A stretch of DNA of 64,000 nucleotides from Ephemerocybe angulata (lineage: Eukaryota; Basidiomycota; Agaricomycetes; Agaricales; Psathyrellaceae), in contig JAACJK010000001.1 of the NCBI GenBank assembly GCA_013368325.1, forward strand, positions 186,001-250,000, given 5' to 3'. Both the position numbers and the translations under genes were made by a program. Position 1 is the first letter of the stretch. Each line of letters begins with the position of its first letter. Positions 10,786-22,249 of the stretch are shown here, piece by piece. The notes under the pieces are model-generated. The model was given only the letters and a program-made list of their open reading frames with translations, did not search any database and was not told the origin of the DNA.

Positions 10786-12158
10786 AACCCCTCTTACTCG
10801 CTCACAACTCGCAGGCCCCGTTCTCTGATTCTCGATCTGCACGACGCCTACCTTAAACCCTCCGCGAATCCAATCTCCCTCCTCGACCAGCTACAACTCC
10901 CCGCCTTAACCAGCTTATCGTACAAGCTGGAGACATCCGAATGTCCTGAAATCGAAGATGGCGGGAGTATACTGGACGCCATGCCCACTTCCGACGCGTA
11001 CCCACTTCTTCGGTTTTTACGCTCTCAGCAGCAGGAGGTTCTGATTGACACCTGGGTGGCTGACGGTCATACAATCCCACACTCGGCCTTCGTCGCTTGC
11101 CTCCGCCTCATGCCGAATCTCGAGCGACTGCGCATCGAATCTCGACACTTGTGGGGTACGCTACCTGTCATCCTCGACGATGACCTCCTGAAGGCCTTCC
11201 TACCCCGTAGCAACCGCTGGGGCGCCCCACCTTCCGTCGACGCAGCGCTTTCCCCGGACGATGAAGCACTTTGCCCTAAGCTCCACACTTTCCACGTCGA
11301 TAAGTCATACTTCAGTTTGAACGGGATGGAGAGGTTTGTGTACGAGCGGTGCCGGCTGGCACACGGCACACGCGAGAGTACATCTGCCAAGTTTTCTTAT
11401 CTGCGACGTATTGTGGTTCCGTTCCAGTGCGTACAGCCTGACTTCGTCGCGGTGGTTCAAGTTTTTGCGTTGCGTTGCGGTACTTTGCATTGATGGGCTT
11501 GCGTTCCACAAGACGCAAGTTACCGCAAATGGGTTGATTGCCGCAAGATTTTGCCGGTTTGCGGTAAGTTGCATGAGGTTGCGTGAAGTTGCGTTGGGCT
11601 ATTGGGCAATTTACAGCTTGAATGCCGCAAGTTCAACGCAAATGAACGCAATCTACCGCAAACCAACGCAAGCGCCCGAAAGTGACGCGTGGGAATCAAC
11701 CAAGGCTCGACATCACTTCCATGTTAGGGGAAGATGTTGGGCTCCACTGCACAGAGTCCTTATTTATGAGATGGACTGTACTATATATAAAAAGATAGCT
11801 CTCATACAGCCCCATTCCATGGTCTAGAGTTTGTTATATGCCCAACTATCACCGAAATTTGACTAACTTTGACATATTATCAGATATTCCATAGGCACAT
11901 CCTCGCTTTGATATTTCCATGCTGGTGGACTGTACTGAGGTATATTGGGTTATATAACTATGTAAGTACACATCCAGCCCAATAAAAGCCTGTTTCCGTA
12001 TATTTACCGCAAACTACCGCAACGCAACGCAGGTTCTTTGGCCATCCTTCGTCGCGCGGGATTCAAGAGGGGGCAGGTGCAGGTTGGAGGAGAGGCTCAA
12101 TGCCATGGGCATTGAGAACGTGATCGGGCTGTATCGTCCAAAGGCGGCACCTCCTCAA
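10786..12158 (+). pseudogene. F-box/LRR paralogue, decayed and split by a short transposon
   Basis: The frame LHDAYLKPSANP, LDQLQLPALTSLSYKL, ALCPKLHTFHV and QPDFVA aligns along the C-terminal half of the F-box proteins at 936 and 12814 (MDTYVKPSTKP, LHDLQLPALTTLKYSL, IICPKLHDLSV, APDFVA). The N-terminal F-box is not found. Upstream, ILQPLLLAH (compare ILESPLLISH) is in another frame, so a frameshift has occurred. At 11452 the homology is broken by a 595-bp insertion and resumes at 12047 in frame (FVARDSRGGRCRLEE). It is therefore a dead paralogue that was already part of this cluster. Confidence 0.8.
11452..12046. mobile_element. 595-bp non-autonomous TIR element with 10-bp target duplication
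   Basis: The insertion is flanked by cttcgtcgcg at 11442-11451 and 12047-12056. Inside, tgcgttgcgttgcggta (11466-11482) is the exact reverse complement of 12015-12031, with weaker inverted similarity continuing to the ends (tgg..aag). Many ttgcgg/ccgcaa and gcgtt/aacgc subterminal copies occur. Deleting the element plus one 10-mer restores the F-box paralogue frame (PDFVA then RDSRGG), which fixes the boundaries. A 9-11 bp target duplication is typical of Mutator-like elements. No transposase is encoded. The right end of a second copy is at 1-168. Confidence 0.85.
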
Positions 12159-12485
12159 GATCAAAGGGAAGGTCGCAGAGCTGTGGCGGTACCAACGGTG
12201 CGAGAAGCTCGCCTCGATCCTGGGTTGGGCACCGCCTGTACATACCGTGACGAACCAGATGATCCATGGCGCGTCCCCCCGAAGTGTCTATTATATTAGA
12301 CCCATCCTTAATTTGATTTATACACACGCCTCATCGATTGACGATGAGTCGGAAACAGCTAGATAGTAAACGTCGAGTTTATCTTAATGTGCATATGCAT
12401 GAGGCCTCACCGGCGCTTCTGCGGAGAAGAGGGTTGCAATCAGCATCTTATCTTATCTTTGCGGGAAGTGAATATTTTGATTCCA

Positions 12486-12726
12486 TACTATCATTGACCA
12501 TAGGTTCGGTTTTGACCGGAGGTTCGGTCAGTCCCCCTTCCTGAGGTCCGTTCGCTCTGAAAATTGGCATACGTACTCGGACTGCACTCCGAGCCACGAT
12601 TCTGCAATTTGTTTGAGAAAAATCGACCGGGAATTAGAGAAAACGAGGTTCGTTCGAGGTTCGGTCGTTTGATTTGGCTGGGAAACCGAACCGGTGGTAA
12701 AACCGAACCTATGGTCAATGATAGTA
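12486..12726. mobile_element. 241-bp MITE with 28-bp inverted repeats (copy 2)
   Basis: Same sequence as 608-848, carried along in the long direct repeat. Absent from the homologous position upstream of the F-box gene in the right inverted arm. Confidence 0.8.
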
Positions 12727-12813
12727 TGTCGGTTTTTGCGTGTCATCGCCAGACGCGACATTCTTCCTCTCCATCCTCGACACCAAGCTCGTTTTCTACT
12801 TAAAACGGGCCCA

Positions 12814-14625
12814 ATGCCTGACGACAAGAGCAGCATATCTCCGTTTCATCAATGGCTGGGGACGAACTACGTGCTCTCAGGGCAAGATCTTGCTCATCTC
12901 GACTCATATCTCACCAACCAGCTTTCCACTCTCACCGCATTGGATGCCGAAATCGATTCGTTGACGCAGAAACGAAAGGAACTCAACGAATCCATCGACG
13001 CACATAAACGACTTCGAAGCCCAATTCGTCGCCTCCCGAAAGAACTCCTTCTCGAGATATTCGTACTTTGCTTACCTGCCAGACACCAACCGGTTTTGGC
13101 CGAGTGGAAGGCACCCTTGCTTCTCACAAGGGTATGCAAATCTTGGCGTACCTTGGTAATGAGTGCCCCTGTTCTCTGGTCGTCGCTGCATGTTGCAATT
13201 CCGAGAGGTTCAGAACCCTTCGTGCAATTCCAACTGGATCGCTGCGCCCGGTGGGCAACGTGCGCGAAAAGCAGGCCAACGACACTGTCCATCTGGGCCG
13301 AACCGAGCGCCAAACCCTCCGACTTCTACCCGGCAGTATCCGACGCCCTCAGGCAACTTTCCCTCAAAGCCCGCACGCTCTCCCTTTCCATGCCCATTGA
13401 GGTCCTTTCTTGGATCTGTCGTCCGACTCAATCGTCCGAGTGGGGTGTGTTGGAGCGGGTAACTGTGAACGACAGTGCCCGACGAGACTTCGATGATGAC
13501 CCTTCGCAAATGGTCCTTGATCTGCCTCTCTGGCGCGCCCCCAGCCTCAGAGAAGTGTACTGGCGCGGTGTTGAAGCAAACTTCCTTTCGCTCCCTCTCA
13601 ACTTGCCTGGAATCGAGAAGATTTCGCTGTGGGCGGAATCTTTTGAGCCCAGTGCGGCAGAGGCGCGAGCAATTCTTCGCGGTTGTCCAACCCTTCGGAG
13701 CCTACAGCTATCGTTGTCCGAGATGGACACCCAGCCTGCGCAGGAGTTCGGTGGTGGCCCCATCCTAGAGTCTCCTCTACTCATATCGCACATCACCACC
13801 CTCGATATCATGGATACCTACGTTAAACCATCCACTAAGCCGACCGTATTCCTCCATGACCTCCAGCTCCCCGCCCTAACGACACTGAAGTACAGCCTTA
13901 GCACATTCGACGAAGGTGACTCGGATACGGAAGATGACGACGAAGACGAGGAAACTCGGTTGGCCCCGATGCCCCTCCTCGAAGACCACCCGTTCGTGCT
14001 CTTCATCCGCGCGCAACGACACGAGATCCTTATACAGCGCTTGATGGTCACCGTGGACACTCTTTCCCATGCTGGGTTCATGGAATGCTTGTCGCTCCTG
14101 CCTCACCTCCAGGTGCTCGAAGTGGACACTGGAGCCACCTCCTGTACCGAGAAGGATCCCCTCAAATCTATCATCTTGGACAACGAATTTCTAAAAGCCC
14201 TCTCACCCTGTCAGCAGGAGAAACCGGAAGGATCGACTGGAGCTGACAACGCCCCTTCGCTGAATATAATCTGCCCGAAACTCCACGACCTTTCCGTTGA
14301 AAGATGCGATTTCACGTTGGAAGGACTGGAAAACTTCGTTGCGGCTCGATCTGAGCTATCCGTTCATTCCCAAGGAACAGGCTCGCCGGAATACTCATCG
14401 ATCTCTCGACTCGATGTGATTCTCAACGAAGCTGCCCCCGATTTCGTTGCGCAGGATGAACGAGGCGGAAAATGCACCTTAGAAGAAATGTTCCACTTCG
14501 ACGGCGCCGCTCTAAATCTCACATTTCGACAATGGGTGAAAAGGGCTTACCCTGAGGGCTATTGGTCGAGAAGTGACTATTATAGCCCGATGGCTGGAGT
14601 CACATACGACAGCGATAGTGATTGA
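12814..14625 (+). CDS. F-box protein with LRR-like C-terminal half (copy 2)
   Basis: A 603-residue product, identical to that of 936-2747: short N-terminal helix, F-box at about residues 70-120, then leucine-rich strands and an acidic loop. It is the left-arm partner of the F-box gene at 33397-35208, from which it differs by scattered substitutions. The start is at 12814, since the longer open frame from 12694 begins within a MITE terminal repeat. It is convergent with xylanase C, with 93 bp between stops, so the 3' ends probably overlap in transcript. A role as an SCF substrate adaptor is inferred from the domain only. Confidence 0.88.
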   Translation: MPDDKSSISPFHQWLGTNYVLSGQDLAHLDSYLTNQLSTLTALDAEIDSLTQKRKELNESIDAHKRLRSPIRRLPKELLLEIFVLCLPARHQPVLAEWKAPLLLTRVCKSWRTLVMSAPVLWSSLHVAIPRGSEPFVQFQLDRCARWATCAKSRPTTLSIWAEPSAKPSDFYPAVSDALRQLSLKARTLSLSMPIEVLSWICRPTQSSEWGVLERVTVNDSARRDFDDDPSQMVLDLPLWRAPSLREVYWRGVEANFLSLPLNLPGIEKISLWAESFEPSAAEARAILRGCPTLRSLQLSLSEMDTQPAQEFGGGPILESPLLISHITTLDIMDTYVKPSTKPTVFLHDLQLPALTTLKYSLSTFDEGDSDTEDDDEDEETRLAPMPLLEDHPFVLFIRAQRHEILIQRLMVTVDTLSHAGFMECLSLLPHLQVLEVDTGATSCTEKDPLKSIILDNEFLKALSPCQQEKPEGSTGADNAPSLNIICPKLHDLSVERCDFTLEGLENFVAARSELSVHSQGTGSPEYSSISRLDVILNEAAPDFVAQDERGGKCTLEEMFHFDGAALNLTFRQWVKRAYPEGYWSRSDYYSPMAGVTYDSDSD

Positions 14626-14718
14626 GAGTAATATTTGGTACTGTTTCGCACTGTTTTCTGGCTTAATTCAATATCCTTACATCTGCAGAAGATAGTATGT
14701 TCGGGCCTCTGATCATGA

Positions 14719-15838
14719 CTACGCAAGTAGCACTTCCAACCCCCTGTAAGCGGCCTTTCTCTTATAGTCCTTGTCCCAAAGAAGCGGCGACTCGAACTGA
14801 GGTAGCGTAGCGTTCACCCAGGAGTTTCTATCGCTGACACCCCAAAGCGTGATCCCAATACAATTCGGTATATCCACGCACGCCTTCACCACCATCTCGT
14901 ATTCAGCCTGTTGCTGCACGAGCTTCGCATCGGTGACGGGACGGGGGATGCGGATGTCGAGTTCTGTGAGGGCTATGTCGAGACCTGTGGCCGCGAGACG
15001 TAGGAGCTGTGCCGGAACACTCCCCGCCTTTCCTAGAGTCAGGTGGGCTTGGGAGCCAATGCCGTCGATAGGAACGCCCCGTTTCTGCAGGCGGTCGACA
15101 AGCGCGAGCTGATACAGTCTTAACCACAGAGAAACGAGAGTGGAGAGTAGATTAGACTAACCAAAGCGTCGATCTTCGGACCTGCATAGTCCAGGTTGTA
15201 TTCGTTGAGATAGAGTTTGGCGTTTGGATCCGCTTCTCGAGCTGCGTGGAACGCGACGTCGAAAAAGTCTTCTTTCAAGACCCGCCAGAATACACTGTTA
15301 CGGAAGTGTCCGTCTTCTTCAAATGGTTCGTTCACGACGTCCTGGCGCATGCATCAGTCATTCTTGAAGCCCCTCTATTAGTAGATTTTGACATACCCAA
15401 GCGTAGACATGACCTTTGTATCGCCCAACAACCTGACGAATATGCTCTTGGATGACCTCGGTGAGCTTGGTCTTGTCTGTTGTCGCGTTGACCCATTCAG
15501 GGATGTTCTGGTGCCAGATAAGCGTATGTCCTCTGATGAGCTTCTTGTTGGCGACGGCCCAGTCAAAGACAGCATCTGCGCCCTCGAAGTGAAATTCACC
15601 CTCCTTCGCTAAGTATGCAAGAAACCGAAGTCAACACAGGCCTTTATCTTTGACTTCGAAGAAACCTACGTTGGATTCGGCTCCATTTCCAGGAGTACTC
15701 GGCCGTGATCGACCCGAACTCGCTCCTCAGAACATTCGTGATGCTTGTATCGTGAAGGGTGTTCCCGTCCAGGATGTTCCCCAGGTAGAGCTTTCCTTTG
15801 CTTTTGAACCTAGCATGGAGAAACGTTGTCGAGGTCAT
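14719..15838 (-). CDS. GH10 endo-xylanase C, without a signal peptide
   Basis: Exons are 15838-15670, 15608-15397, 15341-15162 and 15108-14719, giving 316 residues. The introns fall at the same places as in D, F and G. Catalytic residues are intact: VVNE (acid/base Glu near 132) and TELDI (nucleophile Glu near 236), with RGHTLIWHQ and [13 protein letters not shown]. The protein starts [20 protein letters not shown], directly at the first GH10 strand, so the secretion signal found in B, D, E and F is missing. No in-frame upstream exon with a signal peptide was found. The -2 subsite motif reads AEYSWKW. The product may be retained in the cell, or the gene may be a non-secreted relic. Confidence 0.85.
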
Positions 15839-16435
15839 GGTTGATAACGAACGAGTGTGGAATTGGGAAATGAGGCAAGTGATGTCGAACCATTCTGCGC
15901 TGCATTCTGCCTGTCTCGAAATACAACAGGGCGAGGCGCGCGATTCGAGCACGCAAGCAACTCTGAATCAGATAAGATCGACATATCCATTTTGCTACCC
16001 CACATATCTGTCTTAGGAGGGACCGAGTAGTTTACCAACCAGGGTGGGTCTAAATGCGTAATCTCACATGTTTTCCTGGAACCGAGACATTGCATAGTAC
16101 AAGGATGCATTTGGACTTACCTTGGTTGACGTAAAGCCCTGAAAGAATCAAAGGACCCTTCAATGGGCCCGTGAAGAAACCTTATTTCATGGCTTTACCG
16201 TAGTGCAGACGCGGCTTGACGTCCGAACTCGGCGTGAGAGTCTAAGCGCCCACGGCGCTTACTTCCTCTCACCCTCCTTTTTGGATGCTGGAGCTGTGGG
16301 AGTGCCCACAACTTTGATCTCAGGCGAAGTCTTGAATTTACGGCGGTTGCTGCGACACAGTTCACTTAGCACCATCACAGTCTCCAATAAACTTGATCGA
16401 TTCAACAAACTTTTGCAAAGCTCCATTATAACCAA
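15839..16435. other. Xylanase C-D intergenic region, homologous to right arm
   Basis: No gene. Blocks align in inverse orientation with 30010-30310, 32034-32100 and 27842-27960 of the right arm. The collapse near 16015 marks where xylanase F lies in the right arm and is missing here. Confidence 0.6.
16243..16261. promoter_or_regulatory. Palindrome TAAGCGCC-cac-GGCGCTTA upstream of xylanase C
   Basis: Perfect 8-bp inverted arms around cac, about 405 bp upstream of the xylanase C start. The site is kept at 30048-30066 in the right arm with a changed spacer. Function inferred, not shown. Confidence 0.35.
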
Positions 16436-17697
<1,262 letters not shown>

Positions 17698-18213
17698 ACT
17701 AGTAATCGTCGATATGCTCCTCTTGGCAATGTGAAGTGCAAGTAAAATGCAGGGTGGGCTGGGTGGTTTCGGGCTTGGGATTGGAGTTGTTGAGCGAGGT
17801 CCTGGAATCGACAATGTCAGAGCATGCATCGCATTTTTATACCCCAGGACTCTGAGACATATACGCACCACAAGGGGCCAAGCCTAAGGACAAGCCCCCC
17901 AAGAACAAGATCACATTCGAATGTCGAATTTCAAAGCCCTACATCCATTCATTCAGTCATTCAGACATTCAACCGCGACACCCCCAGGATTCGAATTCTG
18001 CCACAAAGTCCCCACCACCTTTATTCTGCATTCCCTCACCTTTCCCCGCACTTCTTTCGTTGGCACCTGGGCCTCAATCCCCGCATGACGCACTCGAGCC
18101 GTCGAACCGACGCCACCGCACAACATACTGAATCCTCAATCACGAAGAACAACCTCAAAGAATCACAGGACACAACATCATCGATCCCTCGTACCATAAA
18201 CTCTAACGCGTTT

Positions 18214-19488
18214 AAAAGCGAACGATTGAACAAACGAACTTCCACGGAACACTGTCCCGCGATTGAATAAACAGAATCAATGCGCCCTTGTGGCCTTCCT
18301 TGATCCTGAAACTCTGTGAAACAAACGGGAGTAATTAGCGCCGCCATAGGACGAGACACAGAGATGCTTTATAGCACAAGCTCAGAGACGAGTGAATAGA
18401 GAAGACAGAAGAGAGGAGGGGAGAGACCGACGCCGTTCCTTGCCAGGAAACAAAACATTCGCCATAAGCGCCGCCCCCCGGTTCAGCCGCTTTCCGACTC
18501 AGCCGATCCGAGATAAGATTAGATTCACAGATGCAAACTTCAATTGAACCATAGAGGTGGGAGAGTGTATATAAGGCCACGTTAAGACGTATAAAGGCGT
18601 CTTTCTGCTCAAATGTGCTTGAGACCAAGATACCTGGGACAAAAGGTTGGACATTGATCATCGGCAACGAAGCGGCCAGCATTTCGGAGTTGCTGGCAAT
18701 CATTGATTCTTCGGCATTCGCCGGCTACAACAAACTCTTTGAACAAACTCGTACCCGTATTTTTTGTTTCGTACCTTGCGGTACACTTAGATTGAATTCA
18801 CCTATTGCCCTGCTCTCACCCTCTACTTCCTCAGCCCCGTAAGCACTCCATCCACTCCGAATTCAGCATGTCCGTCTTCAGCATGTCCGCCTTCAGCATG
18901 CCCGTCTTCAGCACTTTCCCTCGACTTCAGCACTTCCGTCTTCAGCGCGTCTGTCTTCAGTCCTAAGCACTTCCAATTTCAGCGTATACATACATACATA
19001 CAGGAAAGCCAACCCAAGTTTTACGGATAATAGGACCCGGAGTAGAGCATCCCAGAATCATATGCTCGAATCAAGACTCGTTCTCTGCTTTAGATTCAGT
19101 GAACTGCGAGATCGACGGGGACGATGCTGGTAAGTACCGTCACTACTGAATGGACGCGATTCAATAATCAGGAGGTGGAGGGCCCCTGTCCAATACTAAG
19201 GCGTGGGCGTGTCAGTGTCTAGTGAAGGGAATGAGGCTCATCCTTGCAGAGGACAGCCATCGTCAATCGCCAAGGGGTTTGGACTCCGCTGGCAAATGCC
19301 GATGAGGGTGCTTTGGAGCTGGCCGATCCAAGAGCTCTGAAAGCGACCCTCCATGGACACATAATCAAACCAGAGATAGGTTCACAAGCATTTATATCCA
19401 AAAAACGTAGGGTCGGAAGGCAAATTACGAAGGAGAAGATTCCGGAAAGCAGGTTCACGTCGAAATCCCATTTAAAGGCATCCACTAC
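18214..19488. other. Intergenic region, no supported gene
   Basis: This is the spacer just inside the left inverted arm. It contains short frames only and the minisatellite at 18863-18985. Confidence 0.5.
18863..18985. repeat. Minisatellite of cttcagcatgtccgt-type units
   Basis: About seven or eight imperfect units of roughly 14-16 bp share ttcagca.t/cc.tc (cttcagcatgtccg, cttcagcatgcccg, cttcagcacttccg). It lies in non-coding sequence. Confidence 0.75.
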
Positions 19489-20004
19489 TCAGTGTTCGAC
19501 GACGGTATAATCGGAGGCAGCGCCAGCAGAGGCAGTAATGGTATAATTCTTTCCAGCAGCCGTGAAGTTGATAGTGCCACCCTCGGCCACGCAAGCGTCG
19601 TAGGCGGCCTGCGGGGTGGGTGTACCCTCGACGTCGGGCGTGGGGCCAACGACGGCGGACTTGTAGTGCCCCACGGCAGGGGCGCAGTATCCCTAAGAAG
19701 TCACAATGTGAGTGCCCGCTAGCATCTTGAACCTTCTATCCGAGTCGTGGAAGGCAGTCCCTAGTAAGTGACGTACCAAGGCAAAGGGGTAGTCGACGGT
19801 CTCGCTGCCGTTGACGATGAGCAGATGGAATTTGGCGCCCCCGGTGACACCCTCCCACGTGTTGCTGTTTCCCATGATGGTGAAGGCCATGGTGCTGTTT
19901 GGCTTTGTGTCGGAGGGGGCGACTCTGAAGTGGCCTGAGGAAAAGTAAAGTTCGCCGCGGTAGGAGATGCGGTGCCCGGTTTGGTTGATGAGGTTGCAAT
20001 TCAT
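19489..20004 (-). CDS. Small beta-rich protein of unknown function, paralogue 1
   Basis: Two exons, 20004-19777 and 19692-19489, give 143 residues. It starts MNCNLINQTGHRISY and contains YFSSGHF, TGGAKFHLLI, GHYKSAVVGPTPDVEG and YDACVAEGG. It has no signal peptide and no membrane segment. It is clearly paralogous to the protein at 20727-21261 (same intron position, same VGHYKxxVVGPxPDVEG core). The strand-rich pattern with an N-terminal N-x-T and SG turn faintly recalls small cytolysin-like or lectin-like beta-sandwich proteins of mushrooms, but I cannot assign a family. It is divergent from its partner across about 0.7 kb. Confidence 0.75.
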
Positions 20005-20726
20005 TCTCTTTGATGCGGTGGCTCAGGTGAGATTAGGTTGAGGCGCCGAGGGAGCTACTCTAACGCTGCTTCCTTTTATACAGACTAGGTAGGTCTCAGG
20101 AGGTACCCGGGAAGCTAGATCTAGAAAGTCGTGCTCGTGATCAATGATCGACTTTCGTACTGGTACGCTGGTAAATGGCACTTGACGGACAACTTAGACT
20201 TGGAAGCTGATCGACCTGGTCCAGATTCTATTCAAACTGTACGTGCCAAGGTAATGCTGAAGGGGCGTATGTAGCCGCTGGCAGCTGAAATACTGGCCAG
20301 ATCACCTGGCAGTGCTGACACGCGCATCCCGGTGACCAGTATACACAATGGGCGTTTAGTACCTGACGAGCCAATCCACCCTTCTACCACGATTTTCGCT
20401 GTCGGCTTGAAGCATACCAGAAAGATGTATTTACGTACATGACAGCGTATGTACATAATGCAAGACAAAGGAAGATTGAAAAGGGATGACCCAAGGATGA
20501 CCTTTCATTAGCCCGGGAGTATGGTGGCGCGCTGTCGCTTGGAATGCTCCATTGGTTATCCCAGCTCAGCCAAGGCCCAGGATCCAAGAGCGAGGGAATC
20601 CCATAACTAGCCCGCCATAACACTCGCACTTTACTTCGTCATTCAACCCATCAACCAGCAGCTCATCCCTCCTCCCGCTCTAAATTCACTCCCCACCGCC
20701 GGCCATCCATAATCCGATAACTCAAG
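20005..20726. promoter_or_regulatory. Shared divergent promoter region
   Basis: The two paralogous small genes are transcribed away from each other from this 722-bp interval, which holds no coding signal. The minus-strand gene has tataaaa-like sequence near 20070 (reads ttttata on plus). Co-regulation is inferred. Confidence 0.35.
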
Positions 20727-21261
20727 ATGTTTATGAGGTGCTCCATCAACAACGAGACCGAGCATCACATCGCCTTCCGCAGCGAGAGCTACTTTTACTC
20801 CGGAGAGTTCAAGGATGTACCTACCGACGTCCAACCGCACAGCACCATGAACTTTTCTGTCTGCAAGGTCAACATCCTAGGCTGGGAGGGTGCGACCGGG
20901 GGCGCCAAGTTCTACCTCATCGTCGGCGAGGGCGCCAACGCGGTCGAGTATCCCTTTGCTTTGGTACGTCCGTCACTTCCCGGACTCGTTTTCAGAATAA
21001 CTTTAAACTAGGCACCGATCCATTATGTGTAACTTATCATTATCACCACAGGGCTACTGCGTCCCCTGTGTTGGGCACTACAAGGCAAGCGTCGTCGGCC
21101 CTCGGCCTGATGTTGAGGGGTCGCCTTCTGGAGTGGACGCTTACGACGCGTGTTTGGCCGAGGGAGGCCGCATGACGTTCACTGTGGCGGGGAAACCCTT
21201 CCTCATCGTCGCCGCCGCTGGAGAGACCTCCCAGTACACCATCTCGGAGATAGAGCTTTGA
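20727..21261 (+). CDS. Small beta-rich protein of unknown function, paralogue 2
   Basis: Two exons, 20727-20963 and 21052-21261, give 148 residues starting MFMRCSINNETEHHIAF. It shares with the gene at 19489-20004 the motifs YF/YxSGxF, ATGGAKFYLIV, the junction PFAL/GYC, VGHYKASVVGPRPDVEG and YDACLAEGG. It has no signal peptide. The family is not recognised. The head-to-head arrangement and conserved intron show an inverted local duplication that was followed by considerable divergence, so both copies have probably been kept by selection. Confidence 0.75.
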
Positions 21262-21626
21262 GATAGCGATACAATGTATTCCGGGTTCTCAGAATGGTGC
21301 ATGTATTCCTGTAGGGTCATATGTAGGTTATGATATGCTGGTCTTCACCCTAGAGCAGCATCATGCAAGCAGAATGCGATAGGTACCGATTATGATGGTG
21401 CCGCGGTGCGCGGGCGCCTTTTGAGCGCTTATTATGAATGATAACCGTGCGATGTGTGCGCATGCACGTTCCTGCCGCTCGCGGCGTCTGATGGGTAGTC
21501 CGAGTTAGAAACACCCCCTTATATTCTCGTTCTGAACTATGGAGGGCTCGTTTGAATATGTATCCTAAGCGTAGCCGCCAGAGCGCCTCCAGCCCGGTTG
21601 GTATGTGCCGTTGGGTACTACAGGGG

Positions 21627-21800
21627 CTAAGCGTTGGTGGGTGGATCGTGTAAGTTAGCCGGTGCCATGTAAGTTGGTGTACCAATCATCGCACCTGGGC
21701 CGAAGCCTCCTTTGGAAGGTGGGACGATGGCGGCGCTCGCTGCAGTGGCCAGGGCGAGGAGCGCGAGAAAGAGCTTGCATGCAGGGATCGAGGTGTGCAT
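21627..21800 (-). CDS. 57-residue secreted peptide
   Basis: A single-exon frame of 57 codons starts at 21800 with MHTSIPACKLFLALLALATA, a standard signal peptide with likely cleavage after ASA. The mature part of about 34 residues is Gly/Pro-rich (PPSKGGFGPG) and ends HDPPTNA. A tatataag box lies on the same strand about 70-80 bp upstream, near 21875. There is no cysteine in the mature part and no dibasic processing site. Function unknown; it may be a short cell-surface or signalling peptide, or chance. Confidence 0.45.
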   Translation of the reverse strand: MHTSIPACKLFLALLALATAASAAIVPPSKGGFGPGAMIGTPTYMAPANLHDPPTNA

Positions 21801-22249
21801 GATTGGCGGATAAACACTAGGGGTCGATATGATGGAGCTTTATGTAGTGTTCGTAGATTAGGGGATGGCTTATATACCTGAAGAGCTCCGATGAGCGGGG
21901 ACCAAGGAACTTAGTTGAACCCGAGGTGCCCAGACATGTATGAGCGCCCATATATCAGGTACGAGAGCTAGGACGTACAATTTGGTAATCGAGTATAGAA
22001 ACCTTAGACTAGCAACCATGTAAGTCCCCGATCTCTCGGAGGCAACCCTCGTGCACAGGTGGGGGTTCCGCAGAAATTCCTCACCAGGACGAGACTCGAA
22101 CCCGCGCCCTCACAAGATAAGATAAGATAACGGCCAAACCCGGATGCCCGCACATCTCTTCCCACGAACCTTTTCGTCCCGACCAATCAGTGTCACCCCG
22201 CCTCACCGTTCCACCACCTCCCCGTCGTCGTCGTCGTCCCTCCCGCAAG

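Larger units (their letters stand above)
11879..15333. repeat. Long direct repeat, copy 2 (matches 1-3455)
   Basis: This is the right-hand partner of 1-3455. Unlike copy 1, its right border runs on into a complete xylanase gene, so this is the original junction and copy 1 the truncated one. Confidence 0.95.

Noticed and set aside
19489..21261. Assignment of the small paralogous pair to aegerolysin or actinoporin-like cytolysins
   Set aside because: Only general beta-strand and SG-turn patterns are shared; no diagnostic motif is present, so no toxin function is claimed.
22075..22170. tRNA-like 3' half on the minus strand (gcgggttcgagtctcgt arm, box B-like)
   Set aside because: The T-arm and a 3' acceptor strand can be drawn, but no matching 5' acceptor strand, D-arm or anticodon stem is found within tRNA distance. 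May be a tRNA-derived fragment; not called a tRNA.
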